Positions 25,214-33,012 of a stretch of 64,000 nt of DNA are shown one piece after another. The stretch comes from Streptomyces clavuligerus (GTDB lineage Bacteria; Actinomycetota; Actinomycetes; Streptomycetales; Streptomycetaceae). How positions within the stretch are numbered: the stretch's first letter is position 1; each line of letters begins with the position of its first letter. The stretch spans positions 806,001 through 870,000 of the forward strand of contig NZ_CP027858.1 in the NCBI RefSeq assembly GCF_005519465.1. Direction: 5' to 3'. The translations under genes and the position numbers were made by a program. Below the pieces are notes generated by a model that saw nothing but the letters and a program-made list of their open reading frames with translations, did not search any database and was not told where the DNA came from.

Positions 25214-26272
25214 ATGCACGGCGAGTACAAGGTCCCGGGCGGCAAGCTCGTGGTCGTCGACCTGGAGGCACAGGACGGCGTGCTGCGCGATGTGCGGGTC
25301 GCGGGGGACTTCTTCCTGGAGCCCGACGAGGCGATCCTCGCCATCGACCGCGCCCTGGAGGGCGCCCCCGTCGACACGGACGCGTCCGGTCTCGCCGCGC
25401 GGATCGACGCGGCGCTGCCGCCGGGGACGCAGATGTTCGGTCTGACCTCCGAGGGCGTCGGGGTGGCCGTGCGCCGCGCCCTCGCGCACGCCACCGACTG
25501 GACGGACTACGACTGGCAGCTCATCCACGAGGGCCCGCAGTCCCCCGCCCTGCACATGGCGCTGGACGAGGTGATCACGGCCGAGGTCGCCGCCGGGCGG
25601 CGGCCCCCGACGCTGCGGGTGTGGGAGTGGGGGGCGCCCGCCGTGGTCATCGGGAGCTTCCAGTCCCTGCGCAACGAGGTGGACGCGGAGGCCGCCGGAC
25701 GCCACGGCATCCAGGTGGTCCGCCGGATCAGCGGCGGCGGCGCGATGTTCATCGAGCCGGGCAACACCATCACCTACTCCCTCTCGGTGCCCGAGTCCCT
25801 GGTCTCCGGCCTCTCCTTCGCCGACAGCTACGCCTATCTCGACGACTGGGTCCTCGGCGCCCTCGGCGACATGGGGGTCAAGGCGTGGTACCAGCCCCTC
25901 AACGACATCGCGACGGAGGCCGGGAAGATCGCGGGCGCGGCGCAGAAGCGGCTCGCGGGCGGCGGCCGGGGGGCGGTGCTGCACCATGTGACCATGGCGT
26001 ACGACATCGACGCCGACAAGATGCTCGATGTGCTGCGCATCGGCCGGGAGAAGCTGTCCGACAAGGGCACCCGGAGCGCCAAGAAGCGCGTCGACCCGCT
26101 GCGCCGCCAGACGGGGCTGCCCCGCGAGGCCGTGATCGAGCGGATGATCGAGTCCTTCCGGGGACGGTACGGGCTGACCGACGCCACGGTGACCGGCGAG
26201 GAGCTGGCCCGCGCCGAGGAACTGGCGCGGACCAAGTTCGCCACCCCGGAGTGGACCGCCCGGGTCCCGTGA
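25214..26272 (+). CDS. Lipoate-protein ligase A-like protein with N-terminal accessory domain
   Basis: This 352-residue protein has a biotin/lipoate ligase fold from about residue 95 onward: ALHMALDEVI, VRRISGGGAMFIEPGNTITYSL and the conserved lysine region EAGKIAGAAQKR. The first 85 residues (MHGEYKVPGGKLVVVDLEAQ and DFFLEPDEAI) resemble the accessory domain normally found at the C-terminus of LplA or as a separate LplB, so the domain order is permuted. It probably ligates lipoate or octanoate to carrier domains, or acts as a related acyltransferase. The ATG follows GAAAGG at a suitable distance. The gene is monocistronic. Confidence 0.85.
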   Translation: MHGEYKVPGGKLVVVDLEAQDGVLRDVRVAGDFFLEPDEAILAIDRALEGAPVDTDASGLAARIDAALPPGTQMFGLTSEGVGVAVRRALAHATDWTDYDWQLIHEGPQSPALHMALDEVITAEVAAGRRPPTLRVWEWGAPAVVIGSFQSLRNEVDAEAAGRHGIQVVRRISGGGAMFIEPGNTITYSLSVPESLVSGLSFADSYAYLDDWVLGALGDMGVKAWYQPLNDIATEAGKIAGAAQKRLAGGGRGAVLHHVTMAYDIDADKMLDVLRIGREKLSDKGTRSAKKRVDPLRRQTGLPREAVIERMIESFRGRYGLTDATVTGEELARAEELARTKFATPEWTARVP

Positions 26273-26346
26273 GACGGCGCCGGGCCCTCGTCCGTCCACC
26301 GGTCCGGGCGGCCGGGGCCGGTCGCGGCCGGGCCGGCCGGTCGGCC

Positions 26347-26392
26347 CGTCAGTCCGTCAGTCCGTCAGTCCGTCAGTCCGTCAGTCCGTCAG
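26347..26392. repeat. 8-bp tandem repeat across the end of the LLM oxidoreductase gene
   Basis: CGTCAGTC is repeated five full times plus six bases of a sixth copy. The stop codon of the leftward oxidoreductase gene (26381-26383) lies inside it. Because eight is not a multiple of three, the minus strand offers a TGA stop in all three frames within 24 bases. Confidence 0.9.
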
Positions 26393-27382
26393 CGCCGGGA
26401 TGACCGTGGACCCGTAGACATCGATCATCTCCTCCCTCGCGTCGTGCATGGTGTACACGGCGAACTGGTCGACCCCCAGGTCCCGCAGGGCCCGCAGTTT
26501 CTCGATGTGCGCCTCGGCGGGGCCGAGGACGCAGAAGCGGTCCACGACATCGTCCGGGACGAAGTCCGCCGAGGGGTTGCCCGCCCGGCCGTGGTGGCTG
26601 TAGTCGTAGCCCTCACGTGCCGCGATGTACGAGGTCAGCTCCTCGGGGACAAGGGACGAGTGCTCCCCGTAGCGGGCCACGAGATCGGCGACATGGTTGC
26701 CGACCATGCCGCCGAACCAGCGGCACTGCTCCCGCGCGTGGTCGAGGTCGTCGCTGACATAGGCGGGGGCGGCGACACAGATGGTGACCGACGCGGGGTC
26801 GCGCCCGGCGTCCGACGCGGCGGTGCGCACCGCCGTGACCATGGCCTCGGTGAGATAGGGGTCGGCGAGCTGGAGAATGAAACCGTCGGCCTTCTGTCCG
26901 GTGAGCTTGAGCGCCCGGGGCCCGTACGCGGCCATCCACACCGGCAGCCGTCCCTCCCGCACCCACTCCAGCCGCATCGGTGTCCCGTCGACCACCGCCT
27001 CCCGGCCCTCGGCCAGATCACGGATGGCGTCGATGGCCTCGCCGAGCAGGGCGATGGTGGTGGGCCGACGGCCCGCGACCCGCATCGCCGAGTCGCCCCG
27101 GCCGATGCCGCAGACGGTGCGGTCGCCGTACATGTCGTTGAGTGTGGCGAAGGTGGAGGCGGTGACCTCCCAGGTCCGGGTGGACGGGTTGGTCACCATG
27201 GGGCCCACCGTCATCCGCTGGGTCTCGGCGAGAATCCGGCTGTAGATGACGAAGGGCTCCTGCCAGAGCACCGCCGAATCGAAGGTCCAGCCATAGCGGA
27301 AGCCGTTGCGCTCCGCCCGCCGCATCAGATCGACGACGGCGGAGGCGGGCGGGTCCGTCTGGAGAACAAGTCCGAAGTCCAT
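26381..27382 (-). CDS. LLM-class flavin-dependent (probable F420) oxidoreductase
   Basis: This 333-residue TIM-barrel protein belongs to the luciferase-like monooxygenase/F420-dependent family. It begins MDFGLVLQTDPPASAVVDLM and contains GPMVTNPSTRTWEVTAS, GIGRGDSAM and LPVWMAAYGPRALKLTGQKADG. Such enzymes use F420 or FMN for hydride transfer. The start at 27382 was chosen because the longer in-frame reading is not domain-like. It is the last gene of the pyrimidine degradation operon, 120 bases after dihydropyrimidinase, and may act on a pyrimidine-derived intermediate. That role is inference. Confidence 0.88.
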   Translation of the reverse strand: MDFGLVLQTDPPASAVVDLMRRAERNGFRYGWTFDSAVLWQEPFVIYSRILAETQRMTVGPMVTNPSTRTWEVTASTFATLNDMYGDRTVCGIGRGDSAMRVAGRRPTTIALLGEAIDAIRDLAEGREAVVDGTPMRLEWVREGRLPVWMAAYGPRALKLTGQKADGFILQLADPYLTEAMVTAVRTAASDAGRDPASVTICVAAPAYVSDDLDHAREQCRWFGGMVGNHVADLVARYGEHSSLVPEELTSYIAAREGYDYSHHGRAGNPSADFVPDDVVDRFCVLGPAEAHIEKLRALRDLGVDQFAVYTMHDAREEMIDVYGSTVIPALTD

Positions 27383-27502
27383 GCTGTCGCTCGCTCCTCG
27401 CTCCGGTCCTCGGACACCCAGGCGCGCACGGGCGAGGCCCGGGGAAAACGCCCCTGAGTGACCTGCTGTCAGAGAATCCTTCCACACGGGGCCCGGGGAC
27501 AC

Positions 27503-28894
27503 TCAGTCCAGGTACTGGCAGATCCCCCGGGGCACATAGGCCCCGTCCCCCGCGTTCCCCACATACACCCGGCCGTCGATCACCGGGGCGCCGCGCAGCA
27601 GCACCGTCTCCACCCGTCCGGTGATCTGTCTGCCCTCGTAGGGGGAGTAGTCGACGTTCATGTGGTGCGTCGCGGCGGACAGGGTCTGCTCGGCGTGCGG
27701 GTCGTAGATGACGATGTCGGCGTCGGCGCCCGGGGCGATCGTGCCCTTCTTGGGGTACAGGCCGAACATCCGGGCCGGGGTCGCGCAGGCGATCTCGATC
27801 CAGCGGCGGCGGCTGATGCGGCCCTCCACGACGGCCTGGTGCAGCAGGTCCATACGGGTCTCGACCCCCGGCAGCCCGTTCGGGATCTTGGAGAAGTCGG
27901 CCCGTCCCAGCTCCTTCTGGCCCTTGAAGCAGAACGGGCAGTGGTCCGTGGAGACCACCTGGAGCTCGTTCGTCCGCAGTCCGCGCCACAGGGCCTCCTG
28001 GTGCTCCTTGGGGCGCAGCGGGGTGCTGCAGACGTACTTCGCGCCCTCGAAGCCGGGTTCGGCCAGGTTCTCGGTGGACAGGAAGAGGTACTGCGGGCAG
28101 GTCTCGCCGAAGACGGGCAGGCCCTCGTGCCGGGCCCGCGCCAGTTCGGCGACGGCCTCCCGGGCGGACACATGCACCACATAGAGCGGGGCGCCCGCCA
28201 CCTGGCTCAGTTTGATCACCCGGTGGGTCGCCTCCGCTTCGAGGAGCGCCTTGCGGACCTCGCCGTGGTGGCGCGGGTCCCGCTCGCCCCGGGCCAGTGC
28301 CTGTTCGACCAGGACATCGATGGCGAGGCCGTTCTCCGCGTGGGCCATCACCAGCCCGCCGTTCGACGCGGCGCGCTGCATGGCCCGGAGGATCTGCCCG
28401 TCGTCGGAGAAGAACACCCCCGGATAGGCGGTGAACAGCTTGAACGAACTCACACCCGCGGAGACGAGGCTGTCCATCTCCCGGAGTGAGGACTCGTGCA
28501 CATCGGACATGATCATATGGAACGCGTAGTCGACCGCGCACCGGCCGTCGGCCTTCTCGTGCCAGGCGTCCAGCCCTTCGCCGAGGGAGCCGCCCTTGGA
28601 CTGGATCGCGAAATCGACGATCGTGGTGGTGCCGCCCCAGGCCGCCGCCCGGGTCCCGGTCTCGAAGGTGTCGGACGCGAAGGTGCCGCCGAACGGCATC
28701 TCCATATGGGTGTGCGCGTCGACGCCGCCGGGCACCACGTACTTCTGCGCGGCGTCGATGACACGGTCGGCGGTCCACCCATGGCTGCCGTGGGTGGCGA
28801 GGGCCACGACACGGCCACCGTCGACGAGTACATCGGCATGGAGTTCGTCGGCGGCGGTGATGACGAGACCGCCGGTGATGAGCGTGCGTGCCAC
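27503..28894 (-). CDS. hydA: Dihydropyrimidinase (D-hydantoinase)
   Basis: This 463-residue cyclic amidohydrolase opens dihydrouracil or dihydrothymine to the N-carbamoyl-beta-amino acid. It has the metal ligands VDAHTHMEMPFGG, the bridging carboxylated Lys in SSFKLFTAYPG near residue 150, HAENG, HVSA and the final Asp in STDHCPF. The C-terminal GRVETVLLRGAPVIDGR is typical. Length and motifs match the family. It lies between the aminotransferase and the LLM oxidoreductase in a leftward operon, and a stem-loop precedes it. Confidence 0.94.
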   Translation of the reverse strand: MARTLITGGLVITAADELHADVLVDGGRVVALATHGSHGWTADRVIDAAQKYVVPGGVDAHTHMEMPFGGTFASDTFETGTRAAAWGGTTTIVDFAIQSKGGSLGEGLDAWHEKADGRCAVDYAFHMIMSDVHESSLREMDSLVSAGVSSFKLFTAYPGVFFSDDGQILRAMQRAASNGGLVMAHAENGLAIDVLVEQALARGERDPRHHGEVRKALLEAEATHRVIKLSQVAGAPLYVVHVSAREAVAELARARHEGLPVFGETCPQYLFLSTENLAEPGFEGAKYVCSTPLRPKEHQEALWRGLRTNELQVVSTDHCPFCFKGQKELGRADFSKIPNGLPGVETRMDLLHQAVVEGRISRRRWIEIACATPARMFGLYPKKGTIAPGADADIVIYDPHAEQTLSAATHHMNVDYSPYEGRQITGRVETVLLRGAPVIDGRVYVGNAGDGAYVPRGICQYLD

Positions 28895-28931
28895 GGTGCT
28901 GCTCCCTCCGCGTCGGATACGGGGTGCGGAT

Positions 28932-28976
28932 GTCCGGACGGGTGCCGGGCCCCGGCGCGGGGCCCGGCGTCCGGAC
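28932..28976 (-). terminator. Intra-operon stem-loop between aminotransferase and dihydropyrimidinase
   Basis: A perfect 10-bp stem (28944-28953 with 28959-28968) is flanked by GTCCGGAC on both sides (28932-28939 and 28969-28976), extending the fold. It begins at the aminotransferase stop codon. It may attenuate or process the operon transcript rather than end it. Confidence 0.6.
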
Positions 28977-30253
28977 TACAGGCTCCGCAGGGCCTGTTCG
29001 AGGACGGCGGCGCCCTCCTCCGCCTCGGCGACGGTGAGGGTCAGGGGCGGGGCGATCCGCAGCACGCTGGTGCTGTGGCCGCCGCCCTTGCCGATGAGGA
29101 GTCCGCCCGCGCGGGCCGCTTCGAGCACCGCCGACGCCGCTTCGGGGTCGGCGTCCTCGGTGCCGGGCCGGACCAGTTCGACGCCGATCATCAGCCCCCG
29201 GCCGCGTACCTCCCGGACCGCCGGGACCGTCATCCCGATCGCCCGCAGCCGTTCGAGCAGCAGGCCGCCGACCCGGCGGGCGTTGCCCTGGAGGTCGTTC
29301 TCCAGCAGATAGGAGAGGTTGGCGAGGCCCGCGGCCATGGTGACGGGGGAACCGCCGAAGGTCGAGATGGAGTTGGCGTCCAGGGCGTTCATGACCTCGG
29401 CGGAGGCGACGACACCGCCGATGGACATCCCGTTGCCGATGCCCTTGGCGAAGGTGAGCAGATCGGGCGGTCCCGCGGCGCCGTGGGCCTGCCAGCCCCA
29501 GAAGTGGTCGCCGGTGCGGCCCCAGCCGGTCTGCACCTCGTCGGAGATCCACAGGATGCCATGGCGGTCCAGCACCTCCCGGAAGGCGGCGAGCAGCCCG
29601 TCCGGTCCTGAGGTGAACCCGCCGACGCCCTGGACGGGCTCGGCGATCAGGGCGGCGACCTCGCGGGTGTGGCCGAGCAGGTCCTCCAGGTCGGCGACGC
29701 ACGCCGCGATGAACTCCCCGTCCGAAAGGTGCGCGTACGGGCCCCGGGTGCGGACGCCGCCGTGCACGTACAGCGTCTGGAGCGGGGAGAGCGAGGTGGG
29801 CGACCAGCTCCGGTTGCCGGTGATGGAGACCGCCGAGAAGGAGCGGCCGTGGTAGCTGTTGCGCAGCGCGAGGACCTGGTTGGAGCGGCGGTACGCGGTC
29901 GCCAGCAGCAGTGCGGTGTCGTTGGCCTCGGTGCCCGAGGTGGTGAAGAAGACCCGGGCGTCGGGGATGCCGGAGAGGGCGGCGACCCGCTCGGCCAGTT
30001 CCACCATGGGACGGTTGAGATAGAGCGTGGACGAGTGGATCATCCGTCCGGCCTGCTCGCTCACCGCCTTGGTGACCTCCGGGAGGGCATGGGCGGTCAT
30101 GGTGGTGAGGATGCCGCCGAAGAAGTCGAGATACTTCCTGCCGTCGGCGTCCCAGACATGGCGGCCCTCGCCGCGGACCAGTTCGATCGGGTCCCGGTAG
30201 TAGAGCGCCACCCAGTCGGGGACGACGGCGCGGTGCCGGTCGAGCAGGCTCAT
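28976..30253 (-). CDS. Class III aminotransferase, probably beta-alanine/beta-aminoisobutyrate specific
   Basis: This 425-residue PLP enzyme shows FFTTSGTEANDTALLLA, NSYHGRSF, EPVQGVGGF, WISDEVQTGWGRTG and the PLP lysine in LLTFAKGIGNG. It resembles the alanine-glyoxylate / beta-alanine-pyruvate aminotransferase branch. In this operon it would remove the amino group from beta-alanine or beta-aminoisobutyrate, the products of beta-ureidopropionase. Its ATG overlaps the upstream stop (ATGA, 30250-30253), so translation is coupled. Confidence 0.92.
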   Translation of the reverse strand: MSLLDRHRAVVPDWVALYYRDPIELVRGEGRHVWDADGRKYLDFFGGILTTMTAHALPEVTKAVSEQAGRMIHSSTLYLNRPMVELAERVAALSGIPDARVFFTTSGTEANDTALLLATAYRRSNQVLALRNSYHGRSFSAVSITGNRSWSPTSLSPLQTLYVHGGVRTRGPYAHLSDGEFIAACVADLEDLLGHTREVAALIAEPVQGVGGFTSGPDGLLAAFREVLDRHGILWISDEVQTGWGRTGDHFWGWQAHGAAGPPDLLTFAKGIGNGMSIGGVVASAEVMNALDANSISTFGGSPVTMAAGLANLSYLLENDLQGNARRVGGLLLERLRAIGMTVPAVREVRGRGLMIGVELVRPGTEDADPEAASAVLEAARAGGLLIGKGGGHSTSVLRIAPPLTLTVAEAEEGAAVLEQALRSL

Positions 30254-31092
30254 GGCCGCACCAGCCCCTCATAGGCGTCGGGCCGCCGGTCGCGGTAGAA
30301 GGCCCACTGCTGCCGGACGGTGTCGATCAGGCCGAAGTCCAGGTCGCGGACGAGGAGTTCCTCGTCCTTGTCGCTCGCGGCCCCGCCGACCAGCCGGCCG
30401 CGCGGGTCCACGAAGTAGCTCGTCCCGTAGAAGTCGTTGTCGCCGTACTCCTCCTGTCCCACCCGGTTGATCGCGGCGACGAAGTACTCGTTCGCGACGG
30501 CGGCGGCGGGCTGTTCGAGCTGCCAGAGGTAGGCGGAGAGGCCGCGGGAGGTGGCGGAGGGGTTGTAGACGAGCTGGGCGCCCGCGAGGCCCAACTGGCG
30601 CCAGCCCTCGGGGAAGTGGCGGTCGTAGCAGATGTAGACGCCGATCCGGCCGACGGCGGTCTCGAAGACCGGCCAGCCCGCGTTGCCGGGCCGGAAGTAG
30701 TACTTCTCCCAGAACCCTTCGACCTGGGGAATGTGGTGCTTGCGGTATTTCCCGAGATAGCTGCCGTCCGCGTCGATCACGGCGGCGGTGTTGTAGTAGA
30801 AGCCGGAGCCCTCGATCTCGAAGACGGGGGCCACGATCACCATGCCGGTCTCGCGGGCCAGCTCCCGCATCCGGGTCACGGTGGGTCCTTCGGGCACCGG
30901 CTCGGCCCAGCGGTAGTGCTCGGGGTCCTGCACCTGACAGAAGTAGGGGGCGTTGAAAACCTCTTGGAAGCCGATGACCCGGGCACCCTGACGGGCCGCC
31001 TCGCGGGCGTGTTCCTCATGCTTGGCGATCATCGACTCGGTGTCGCCCGTCCAGGTCGCCTGGACCAGTGCGGCGCGTACGACAGAAGTCAT
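30250..31092 (-). CDS. Beta-ureidopropionase (N-carbamoyl-beta-alanine amidohydrolase), nitrilase superfamily
   Basis: This 280-residue carbon-nitrogen hydrolase has the catalytic triad Glu (VIGFQEVFNAPYFC), Lys (YLGKYRKHHIPQ) and Cys (GVYICYDRHFPEGWR). The Cys-Tyr-Asp-Arg-His-Phe-Pro-Glu context is characteristic of N-carbamoyl-beta-amino acid amidohydrolases. It releases CO2 and ammonia to yield beta-alanine or beta-aminoisobutyrate. It is the promoter-proximal gene of the leftward reductive pyrimidine degradation operon, with operator-like repeats upstream. Confidence 0.93.
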   Translation of the reverse strand: MTSVVRAALVQATWTGDTESMIAKHEEHAREAARQGARVIGFQEVFNAPYFCQVQDPEHYRWAEPVPEGPTVTRMRELARETGMVIVAPVFEIEGSGFYYNTAAVIDADGSYLGKYRKHHIPQVEGFWEKYYFRPGNAGWPVFETAVGRIGVYICYDRHFPEGWRQLGLAGAQLVYNPSATSRGLSAYLWQLEQPAAAVANEYFVAAINRVGQEEYGDNDFYGTSYFVDPRGRLVGGAASDKDEELLVRDLDFGLIDTVRQQWAFYRDRRPDAYEGLVRP

Positions 31093-31124
31093 GAGCTGCT
31101 CCTTCGACGGGGCGTCAGAGAGCC

Positions 31125-31151
31125 TCTACGCACGTAGACGCGGTACGTAGA
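31125..31151 (-). promoter_or_regulatory. Operator-like repeats upstream of the pyrimidine operon
   Basis: A perfect palindrome TCTACG-CA-CGTAGA (31125-31138) is followed by a further half-site TACGTAGA (31144-31151). It lies 33-59 bases before the beta-ureidopropionase start, where a repressor would cover the promoter. The cognate regulator is not identified in the window. Confidence 0.55.
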
Positions 31152-31309
31152 TGGAGAACGTAAGCCCCGTCACAGACCGGTGCAAGACCATCGCCGCCGC
31201 CGGGCACCGCCGATCCCGATTCACCCGGCCGGTCGAGCCGTGCCCGGCGGGGGCGGTGCCGCCTCGCGGTGGGCCCGGCCGCTCCGGTGCGCGCGCCCGG
31301 CACGGTCCG

Positions 31310-31702
31310 TCAGACAGGCCCCGCGGGGTCCAGGGTGATCGCGAGGGCGGTATGGGGGCGCCGGCCCCGGCGCACCAGGGCAGTGGGCACATCGAGCAGC
31401 CAGAACTGCCAGGTGTACTTGCGGGCGATCAGCGAGCGCGCGGCGGCGGTGTCGGCCAGCAGTTCGGCGGTGCCGGGGTGGTGGGGCGTGCCCTCGGCGA
31501 TCCGGCCGCGCATGTCGCAGACGGAGACGGTCACCCGGGGGTCGCGCCGGAGCCGCTTGACCTTCCAGGAGTCGCTGTTGGTCCAGACGTAGAGCTTTCC
31601 TCCGTCGCGCGCGAACCAGACCGGTGTGGCGACCCCGGTCCCGTTCCTTCGGTAGGTGGTCAGGCTGATGTAACGGGCGGTGGCGAGGTCGTCTGCGGTC
31701 AC
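31310..31702 (-). CDS. PPOX-class (F420-type) split-barrel oxidoreductase
   Basis: This 130-residue protein has the pyridoxamine-phosphate-oxidase-like split-barrel: ARYISLTTYRRNGTGVATPVWF, KLYVWTNSDSWKVKRLRRDP and RVTVSVCDMRGR. The family binds FMN or F420 as a dimer, and this pattern fits the F420-binding branch common in actinobacteria. The GTG at 31702 gives the expected N-terminus, but no clear ribosome binding site precedes it. The substrate is unknown. Confidence 0.82.
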   Translation of the reverse strand: MTADDLATARYISLTTYRRNGTGVATPVWFARDGGKLYVWTNSDSWKVKRLRRDPRVTVSVCDMRGRIAEGTPHHPGTAELLADTAAARSLIARKYTWQFWLLDVPTALVRRGRRPHTALAITLDPAGPV

Positions 31703-31829
31703 GCGGAGAGGGTACGCCGGGCCGCCGGACGGGGCGACTCCGCCGCCGGGCCGGGCCGGGAGCGCACGGGGCCGCCCGCCCGGGCCGGGAGCGCCGGGGC
31801 GGACACGCGGCTCCCGGCGCGGCCCGGGG

Positions 31830-32084
31830 TCAGGCCGTCGGGGTGAGGGCGCAGCGGGTGGCCAGCTCGTCCATGGAGAGGCCGAGCGCGGTGGCGAGGG
31901 CGGCGACGGTGAAGAACGCCGGGGTCGGCGCGCGGCCCGTCTCGATCTTGCGCAGGGTCTCGGCGGAGATCCCGGCCACCGCCGCGACCTCCACCATGCT
32001 GCGTTCGCCGCGTGCGGCCCGCAGCAGTCCGCCGAGCCGTTCGCCGCGCTCGCGTTCTTCGGGGGTGAGAGGAGTACGTACCAT
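31830..32084 (-). CDS. Small XRE-type helix-turn-helix regulator
   Basis: This 84-residue protein is little more than a Cro/CI-type DNA-binding domain. EVAAVAGISAETLRKIETGR at about residues 32-51 is the helix-turn-helix, followed by FFTVAALATALGLSMDELA. It is divergent from the methionine aminopeptidase gene, with only 32 bases between start codons. The two -10 boxes and a pair of 14-bp direct repeats lie there, so it most likely represses itself and map. The transcript would be leaderless. Confidence 0.9.
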   Translation of the reverse strand: MVRTPLTPEERERGERLGGLLRAARGERSMVEVAAVAGISAETLRKIETGRAPTPAFFTVAALATALGLSMDELATRCALTPTA

Positions 32085-32116
32085 GCCGGTATTCTAATGC
32101 CGGTATAGTAATTGGC
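32083..32116. promoter_or_regulatory. Divergent leaderless promoters with 14-bp direct repeats
   Basis: ATGCCGGTATTCTA (32083-32096) is followed immediately by ATGCCGGTATAGTA (32097-32110), differing at two bases. The second copy contains TATAGT (32104-32109), seven bases before the map ATG. The first copy, on the minus strand, gives TAGAAT six bases before the XRE ATG. Both genes would therefore be leaderless, and the repeats are ideal operators. The segment is strikingly AT-rich for this window. Confidence 0.8.
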
Positions 32117-32884
32117 ATGATTGAGCTGAAGACCGACGCGTCGATCGACGCGATGCGGGCCGCCGGGCGGGTCGTCGCCCAGGCGCTCGCCGCCGCCCGG
32201 GAGGCCGCCGCCGTGGGGGTCCCGCTGCGGGAGCTGGACCGGGCCGCCCGCGCGGTGCTGACGGCCGCCGGGGCCTCCTCGCCCTTCCTCGGCTACCGCC
32301 CCTCCTGGGCGCCCGTGCCGTTCCCCGCCGTCCTGTGCGTCTCCGTGAACGACGCGATCGTGCACGGCATCCCGGACGGGTACCGGCTGCGCGACGGCGA
32401 TCTGGTGAGCATCGACTGCGGGGCGGCCCTCGACGGATGGACGGGCGACTCGGCCGTCAGCTTCACGGTGGGCCGGGCCCGCCCCGAGGACACCCGGCTG
32501 ATCGCCGTCGCCGAGGAGGCGCTGCGCGCGGGCATCGAGGCCGCCGTGGTCGGGAACCGTGTCGGCGACATCGCCCACGCCGTCGGACGGGTCTGCCGCG
32601 CGGCGGGGGCGGGCATCCCCGACGGCTTCGGCGGCCACGGCATCGGGCGCACCATGCACGAGGACCCCGGCGTCCCGAACGAGGGCCGCCGCGGCCGGGG
32701 GGTGCCGCTGCGGCACGGGATGACCCTGGCCATCGAACCGATGGTCATCGCCGGGGGCGCGGACGGCCACTTCACCGCGCGGGACGGCTGGACCATGCGG
32801 ACGCTCGACGGCAGCCGCGCCGCCCACGCGGAGCACACGGTGGCGATCACCCGGGACGGCCCCCGGGTGCTCACCGCGCCCTGA
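32117..32884 (+). CDS. map: Methionine aminopeptidase, type I
   Basis: This 255-residue enzyme removes N-terminal methionine from nascent proteins. The metal ligands are in place: SIDCGAALDGWTGDSAV (two Asp), GGHGIGRTMHEDP (His), AIEPMV (Glu) and AEHTVAI (Glu). NDAIVHGIPDGY carries the substrate-site His. It is not next to secY or adk as a housekeeping map would be, so it is probably a second copy under control of the divergent XRE regulator. Confidence 0.94.
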   Translation: MIELKTDASIDAMRAAGRVVAQALAAAREAAAVGVPLRELDRAARAVLTAAGASSPFLGYRPSWAPVPFPAVLCVSVNDAIVHGIPDGYRLRDGDLVSIDCGAALDGWTGDSAVSFTVGRARPEDTRLIAVAEEALRAGIEAAVVGNRVGDIAHAVGRVCRAAGAGIPDGFGGHGIGRTMHEDPGVPNEGRRGRGVPLRHGMTLAIEPMVIAGGADGHFTARDGWTMRTLDGSRAAHAEHTVAITRDGPRVLTAP

Positions 32885-32965
32885 CCGGCCACGACCCGGC
32901 CGCCGCGCCTCCCGGGCGTCCGGCGGCACCCCTGGGACGTCCGGCGCGCTCCTGGGGCGTCCGGC

Positions 32966-33012
32966 GCGCCCCGCTCAGCCCTGGAGAGCCGCGCCCCGCT
33001 CAGCCCTGGAGA
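32966..33012. repeat. 22-bp direct repeat at the end of the chitosanase gene
   Basis: Bases 32966-32987 are repeated exactly at 32991-33012 with a 25-base period. The second copy spans the chitosanase stop codon (33000-33002) and its last codons, so the gene's tail has been duplicated downstream. Looser copies around GGCGTCCGGCGCGC precede it. Confidence 0.8.

Noticed and set aside
18258..26272. Sirtuin, macrodomain and LplA genes considered as a SirTM-type lipoylation/ADP-ribosylation operon
   Set aside because: They are scattered over 8 kb on both strands, no GcvH-like gene is present, and the sirtuin has the standard zinc site and catalytic His.
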